NCBI RefSeq assembly: GCF_005845215.1
Contig: NZ_SPHO01000031.1
Coordinates: 1-53,004, forward strand
Direction: 5' to 3'
Length of the DNA stretch: 53,004 nucleotides
Source of the DNA: Clostridium sp. 1001271st1 H5
GTDB taxonomy: Bacteria > Bacillota > Clostridia > Lachnospirales > Lachnospiraceae
Part shown: positions 49,254 to 53,004 of the stretch, piece after piece
Layout of the letters: every line of letters begins with the position of its first letter
Position numbering within the stretch: position 1 is the first letter of the stretch
Translations under genes and position numbers: made by a program
The notes under the pieces: generated by a model
Told to the model about the DNA's origin: nothing
Database searches by the model: none
Seen by the model: only the letters and a program-made list of their open reading frames with translations

Positions 49254-50345
49254 CTATTTTGCGTATACAGGGTCGGTCCAGCCAATGATTTCTTCTGCCG
49301 GTTTGTCCACGTTTTCAGCATCAATCAGGGCCTGGGGCGTCCAAAGCACTCTTGGAATCTCCTGTCCGCCCAGGCTTCTGAGCATTACCTCGCCTGCAAT
49401 CTGGGCCTTATAGAACGGGAAGGAGTCAATGGTTGCGTCCAGCTCACCCCTGCGGATGGAATCATAGGCCTCTCCAATGCCGTCAACGCCAACCACCAAT
49501 ATATCCTTGCCGGAGGACTTCACTGCCTCCACCACGCCCAAAGCCATGGTGTCGTTGTTGCAGAAAATAGCATTCAGGTCCGGATACTGTTTAATCCATG
49601 TATCTGCCAGGTCCTTGGACTTCTGGCGGTCCCAGTCAGCATTCTGTTTTGCCACAATCTCAATGTCCTTTGCATTGGCCGCCATCCAGTTTTCAAAGCC
49701 CTCTGTCCTCTGTCTTGCCGCAAACGCCTTAGGCATTCCGATAACAATGGCCACCTTGCCCTTGCCTCCCAGCTTATTGGCAATCCACTCCGCCGCCAGT
49801 TCCCCGTTCTGGTCCGCCTTGGGTCCTACGAAGGAATCCGCGTTGGCAATCAGTCCGTCGTTTACATTGATAACCGGGATACCGGCTTTCTTTGCATCCT
49901 CCACGCCAGGCGTCAGGTTTCCGTCGGAAATAGGAGAAAGGAGCAGTCCTGTGTACTTCTTATTAATCATATCTTTTACAATGGAAAGCTGTCCCTGTTC
50001 ATCGTTCTCGCCCTGGGCAGAAGTCACGTCTATGGTAATGTTATAACCGGCTGCTGACGCCTTGGTCTGGTATTCGCCGTACCCCTCCCGCAGTGTCCTC
50101 CAGTACTCATTGTCAAAGGATTTTGCCACTGCGCCCAGCTTGACTTCGCCGTCCAGCTTCGGAACATCCCCCAGCTTCTCCCTCAGTTCCTCGATGCTGA
50201 CGCCTGCCTCCTTGTCCGGATTAAAGGTGTCTGCCGCTGCCTCTGTCTGGGCCGTGGAGGCTGCCTGCTTATTCGTACATCCTGCCATGATTCCCGCCGC
50301 CATGGCAATTGCTGTCATGGATAAAACCAAACCTCTTTTTTTCAT
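49254..50345 (-). CDS. rbsB: Ribose-type sugar-binding lipoprotein
   Basis: 363-residue CUT2 binding protein. Signal peptide KKRGLVLSMTAIAMAAGIMAG with lipobox MAGC, tether, then the RbsB-like fold (VKLGAVAKSFDNEYWRTLREGYGEYQTKA, GLLLSPISDGNLTPGVEDAKKAGIPVINVNDGL, DLNAIFCNNDTMALGVVEAVK, GVDGIGEAYDSIRRGELDATIDSFPF). Specificity could be ribose or another pentose/hexose; the leading isomerase gene hints at something less common. Confidence 0.88.
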   Translation of the reverse strand: MKKRGLVLSMTAIAMAAGIMAGCTNKQAASTAQTEAAADTFNPDKEAGVSIEELREKLGDVPKLDGEVKLGAVAKSFDNEYWRTLREGYGEYQTKASAAGYNITIDVTSAQGENDEQGQLSIVKDMINKKYTGLLLSPISDGNLTPGVEDAKKAGIPVINVNDGLIANADSFVGPKADQNGELAAEWIANKLGGKGKVAIVIGMPKAFAARQRTEGFENWMAANAKDIEIVAKQNADWDRQKSKDLADTWIKQYPDLNAIFCNNDTMALGVVEAVKSSGKDILVVGVDGIGEAYDSIRRGELDATIDSFPFYKAQIAGEVMLRSLGGQEIPRVLWTPQALIDAENVDKPAEEIIGWTDPVYAK

Positions 50346-50380
50346 CTTTTCTTCTCCTTTTACATTAAAATAGTTTTTGT

Positions 50381-51301
50381 TTATAGGAAAGCAACCATCA
50401 TGTTGCTCACAGCTACTGCGTCATTCTGTTCCACTACCTTCTCCATCCGGCAGAGCCCATAGGTGTCAATGAGCTGCTCAATCCGCCGGCACATCTTTAT
50501 ATTTGCCTCGCATTCCTCCACTGCCTTCTCCCGTTTGGGGAATGTGTCAAAATATATCACGCCCTGGAAATCGTATTTCTTAAGGTAGTACATGACCTCC
50601 ACTGTCTTCCAGAAATTAACGGTTCCCACCATAAGGCCGTCGTCCGTGGAGCCCTCACCGTCATTGAGGTGAATATTATAAAGCTTTCCCCGTTCCAGCA
50701 GCCAGGCCGCTGCAAATGCAGGATTTTCCTTCTTCATCAGCATATGGCAGAAGTCCAGGGTAACGCCCAGGTTCTCCCTGTCCACGTCATGGAGGATGGA
50801 AACCGCTGTCCCAAAGCTGTCAATGAATGCATGCACCCTTTCCTCATAGGGCTTATACTCAATGCTCACAGGCACCCCGGAATAATCGCACACATCCCGG
50901 AACGCCTTCACAATCCGGTTCCAGTAGCTCACATAATCAATCTGAAAGGAATAATCAAAACCGTCAAACCCCAGCCAGATAATCATCTGGTTCCCCCCCA
51001 GCTTCCTGCATGCGTCCGCCGCTTCCCTGCACAGGGTTATGGCGTCCTGGGATATGGCTGGTTCCCGGTTTCCAAATTCACCTCCTATGTACTTGTCCCT
51101 GAATCTGAGGTTGATGGCGTTGCACCGCAGTCCGCAGTCCTCCATCTTCGCCTTTATCACCTCTATATCATAGTCAGCAAAATGTTCCGGATAATTCAAA
51201 TCCACATAGTCCACGCCCTCAATGGCTCCTATGGACCTGAATGCATTCAGCAGGTTGCTGTCAAATCTCAAAAATGAGTTAATCCGTGTGGCATACTTCA
51301 T
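50381..51301 (-). CDS. TIM-barrel sugar isomerase/epimerase
   Basis: 306-residue xylose isomerase-like TIM-barrel protein. Likely metal ligands: Glu in VSIEYKPYEER, Asp/His in VTLDFCHMLMKKE, His/Asp in LYNIHLNDGEGSTDDGLMVG, and a C-terminal IYFDTFPKRE motif reminiscent of rhamnose-isomerase-like members. The start MKYATRINSF follows GGAGG. First gene of the ribose-type operon; it may isomerise the imported sugar before phosphorylation by RbsK. Confidence 0.82.
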   Translation of the reverse strand: MKYATRINSFLRFDSNLLNAFRSIGAIEGVDYVDLNYPEHFADYDIEVIKAKMEDCGLRCNAINLRFRDKYIGGEFGNREPAISQDAITLCREAADACRKLGGNQMIIWLGFDGFDYSFQIDYVSYWNRIVKAFRDVCDYSGVPVSIEYKPYEERVHAFIDSFGTAVSILHDVDRENLGVTLDFCHMLMKKENPAFAAAWLLERGKLYNIHLNDGEGSTDDGLMVGTVNFWKTVEVMYYLKKYDFQGVIYFDTFPKREKAVEECEANIKMCRRIEQLIDTYGLCRMEKVVEQNDAVAVSNMMVAFL

Positions 51302-51326
51302 ATGATTGCTACCTCCTTGTAGCTTC

Positions 51327-51355
51327 ATAATAGCATTTGTTTCAAATTATGTCAA
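51327..51355 (-). promoter_or_regulatory. Promoter of the isomerase-rbsBACK operon
   Basis: Minus-strand TTGACA, 17-base spacer, TATTAT, close to the isomerase ribosome site. Confidence 0.75.
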
Positions 51356-51370
51356 TACTTTTCAAATTAT
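51341..51370. promoter_or_regulatory. Direct repeats flanking the operon -35 element
   Basis: TTCAAATTAT occurs at 51341-51350 and again at 51361-51370, exactly 20 bases apart, bracketing the -35. Candidate regulator half-sites on one face of the helix. Confidence 0.5.
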
Positions 51371-51398
51371 TTTATTTCATTTTTTGGCACTAGTTTCT

Positions 51399-51550
51399 AT
51401 ATTTTTTCATTTGCATTCAGACGCATACAGCATTTTTTGTTTGTACGGGGTGGTTTTCATGGTTTTTCAGGTAGTTTTAACTAATTATATGACTCTTTTC
51501 TGCGTTTTAATGGAATTCGGCTTTTCTCTATGTGCCATATTTTTTCATTT
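51399..51550. promoter_or_regulatory. Upstream copies of the ATATTTTTTCATTT motif
   Basis: Identical 14-mers at 51399-51412 and 51537-51550, matching the tandem motifs near the DeoR gene (45694, 45715). The rest of this 376-base gap up to the Rpn remnant is AT-rich and holds no gene I can support. Confidence 0.45.
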
Positions 51551-51603
51551 ATTTTCATTTCACTGTTATCCATGGTTATCCGGGGGCATCCGGTCATAAA
51601 ATG

Positions 51604-51655
51604 ATAAATGCCGCAGAAAACAGCTGGACTCCCAGCATCTTTCTGCGGCATTTAT
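51604..51655. terminator. Long hairpin terminator of the Rpn remnant
   Basis: 16-bp perfect arms (51604-51619 and 51640-51655, core ATGCCGCAGAAA / TTTCTGCGGCAT) with an inner GCTGG/CCAGC stem, about 20 bases after the stop of the remnant. No long T-run on either strand, but the stem is very stable. Confidence 0.6.
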
Positions 51656-51677
51656 TGCCCTCTTACTAAATCTCCAA

Positions 51678-52187
51678 TTAAATTCCAAAGGTTTCAAAGA
51701 GCTGTTTACGGTACTCCCTGTCCTTTGAGGCTCTTTCCAAATCATCATACCGTTTCTCAGCCATGAGCAGCAGGTTCAGCCTGCTGACCCGCTCTTCACC
51801 TTCTTTTTCTCCTTCCTCTTTTCCCTCTTTTCTGCCGTCCTCAATCAACTCATCAATTGCCCTACACACATCCATCCCCTCCTTCTCACCTTGATTTTCC
51901 ATTATAGCAGCCAGTCTTTTCTGCTCTCCCAGCAGCGCCAGAAGGGCATTGGCCTCATTCCGGTTCAGCCTGCCAAGTGCGTCGCGATTTTCTTTCACAT
52001 ACTCATACAGCCTCTTTTTATCTGAATTATATTTTATCATACTGAATATCTGCTGTAAACATATGAAGAATACACTCAGATTCTCCATGTTTTGGGGATT
52101 AATCTTATAATTGGGTATAAAGTCCCGTATAGCCCCGACCTCCTCCAAACAGTTGTCAAATCTCAACATCTGGTGAAGGCCACATAA
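51678..52187 (-). pseudogene. 5'-truncated Rpn/PD-(D/E)XK nuclease (transposase-like) gene
   Basis: C-terminal part of a recombination-promoting-nuclease-type protein. Seen: LEEVGAIRDFIPNYKIN, then NLSVFFICLQQIFSMIKYNS, DALGRLNRNEANALLALLGE and a charged tail EDGRKEGKEEGEKEGEE typical of the family. The N-terminal catalytic PD-(D/E)XK domain (roughly 150 residues) is missing: the frame stays open as FLCGLHQMLRF before the ATG, then runs into unrelated AT-rich DNA near 52190. The gene is therefore broken, though a 163-residue peptide could still be made from the ATG at 52169. Confidence 0.65.
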
Positions 52188-52264
52188 AAATGAAGCTTGC
52201 TATTTATATAATTTGTATTACCACTTTATATTTTTATATATTTAATAAAAATATAAAAATATTA

Positions 52265-52294
52265 TTGACTAATATCCCCCCCGTGTATTATACT
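52265..52294 (+). promoter_or_regulatory. Promoter of the small secreted protein gene
   Basis: TTGACT, 18-base spacer, TATACT, about 50 bases before the ATG, preceded by an A/T-rich stretch that could act as an UP element. Confidence 0.55.
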
Positions 52295-52344
52295 TATAAC
52301 AAAGTTTAAACCGATATTTTCACACACAAAAGGAGCGGAACGGT

Positions 52345-52863
52345 ATGAGAATCAAATTAAAAGAGGGTATAATAATAGCAATGGCATTATCCTTGTGCAT
52401 GCCACTCCATGCAGCTGCCGCACAGGGAGGGTATACCGAATCTTTTCAGGAGGAAAACAAGGATACCGAAGCTATCTGCATCATTGATATGACAGAAAAA
52501 GTCTATAACTCGCTAACAAGAATGCCAAGCGTCGTGGATGGCAAAACACAAGTTATGGCTTTTTCTGTTGAAAACCTCAAGAGCAATTCTTATGTAGATG
52601 GTTATGACTATGGAAAATCACTCAATCCCGGTACAAGACAAACATATTATGTGGTTTGCACTGCAAGAAGCTCCGGAACCACTGCTGATGTTGGTTTGGC
52701 ATACTATAATAGTAAGGGAAAATATATTATCAACAGCAAAACATCCTTAAGTGGATATGATAGCTACGGGACAGTTTCCGCGACACCAACATTTAAAAAT
52801 TACGGATACGTAAAAAATACTGGCTCAGCTAAGCTTACCGCATCATATGTATACATGAAATAA
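52345..52863 (+). CDS. Small secreted protein of unknown function
   Basis: 172 residues. N-terminal signal peptide (basic MRIKLKEG, hydrophobic IIIAMALSLCMPLHAAAA, cleavage likely after AAA). The mature part is rich in Ser, Thr, Tyr and Gly with a beta-strand-like pattern (TYYVVCTARSSGTTADVGLAYYNSKGKYI, TFKNYGYVKNTGSAKLTASYVYMK), suggesting a compact beta-sandwich. I do not recognise the family. AAAGGAG nine bases before the ATG supports the start. Lower GC than the housekeeping genes, and next to a broken Rpn gene, so possibly acquired. Another exported-protein gene starts 54 bases downstream. Confidence 0.7.
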   Translation: MRIKLKEGIIIAMALSLCMPLHAAAAQGGYTESFQEENKDTEAICIIDMTEKVYNSLTRMPSVVDGKTQVMAFSVENLKSNSYVDGYDYGKSLNPGTRQTYYVVCTARSSGTTADVGLAYYNSKGKYIINSKTSLSGYDSYGTVSATPTFKNYGYVKNTGSAKLTASYVYMK

Positions 52864-52917
52864 AGGAAAACCCCTAATAACTATCGGCTTAAATTTTATA
52901 AGGGAGCATCTCAACTA

Positions 52918-53004
52918 TGAAATTAAAATGCAGCATTGTTATATTGGCCGGTTCTTTCTGGACTTTGGGTATTCCTTATAAAACATTAGCTGGTATCGGT
53001 TCGA
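52918..53004 (+). CDS. Start of a second exported protein (cut by window end)
   Basis: Only 29 codons are visible: MKLKCSIVILAGSFWTLGIP looks like a signal peptide, followed by YKTLAGIGS. An AAGGGAG ribosome site lies about 10 bases upstream. Probably in one operon with the preceding secreted protein. Family cannot be judged. Confidence 0.55.

Noticed and set aside
1..53004. CRISPR array, rRNA or tRNA genes
   Set aside because: No regularly spaced direct repeats and no recognisable tRNA cloverleaf or rRNA stretch were noticed on either strand by reading; a covariance-model scan was not possible.

Overview
The window looks like chromosomal DNA of a gut-type Lachnospiraceae (Clostridia; an Enterocloster/Hungatella-like genome is my best guess). 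This rests on codon choice, TTGACA/TATAAT promoters, GGAGG ribosome sites, many lipoprotein sugar-binding proteins and a HemZ/RelA/HisS/AspS gene order typical of that family. The name is inference; no rRNA or tRNA gene is present to test it. No CRISPR array or complete mobile element was seen.

Region by region. 1-3 kb: a minus-strand unit lactonase-aroC-rpiB. 3-7.7 kb: an XRE-cupin regulator heading a complete polyamine ABC transporter operon potABCD, closed by a strong terminator. 7.8-9.2 kb: an orphan FeoB-associated Cys-rich peptide divergent from a DtxR/MntR-type regulator and a nitroreductase, with two iron/manganese-box-like operators between. 9.2-9.35 kb: a strongly folded intergenic element. 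9.4-12.1 kb: a CadC-like repressor, a free HMA metallochaperone domain and a P1B-type metal ATPase. 12.2-25.3 kb: the aspS-hisS and hemZ-MBL-relA housekeeping blocks and apt. A URO-D-family gene sits between hemZ and hisS. A two-gene signalling module (orphan sugar-binding lipoprotein plus membrane diguanylate cyclase) sits between relA and apt.

25.3-35.8 kb: a pectin/rhamnogalacturonan utilisation locus. It has a LacI regulator (its stop overlaps the apt start), GH28 pectinase, two CUT1 permeases, an unknown 98-residue protein and a binding protein on the minus strand. Divergent from these are a GH105 unsaturated glucuronyl/galacturonyl hydrolase, an esterase, a DeoR regulator and transaldolase. 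Similar LacI/cre-type palindromes lie upstream of both divergent arms.

36-44.6 kb: a more AT-rich block that looks acquired. It begins at a decayed IS1182-type transposase fragment and holds a tight four-gene operon (aldo/keto reductase, MBL hydrolase, FAD oxidoreductase, D-2-hydroxyacid dehydrogenase), a divergent LysR regulator and a CUT1 transporter without ATPase. Its substrate is unknown, and it is one of the best candidates for an undescribed pathway.

44.6-51.3 kb: a ribose-type operon: TIM-barrel sugar isomerase, rbsB, rbsA, rbsC, rbsK and a DeoR regulator. Repeated ATATTTTTTCA motifs lie upstream of both the operon promoter and the regulator's own promoter. 51.6-53 kb: a 5'-truncated Rpn-type PD-(D/E)XK nuclease/transposase remnant, then a small unknown secreted protein and the start of a second exported one.
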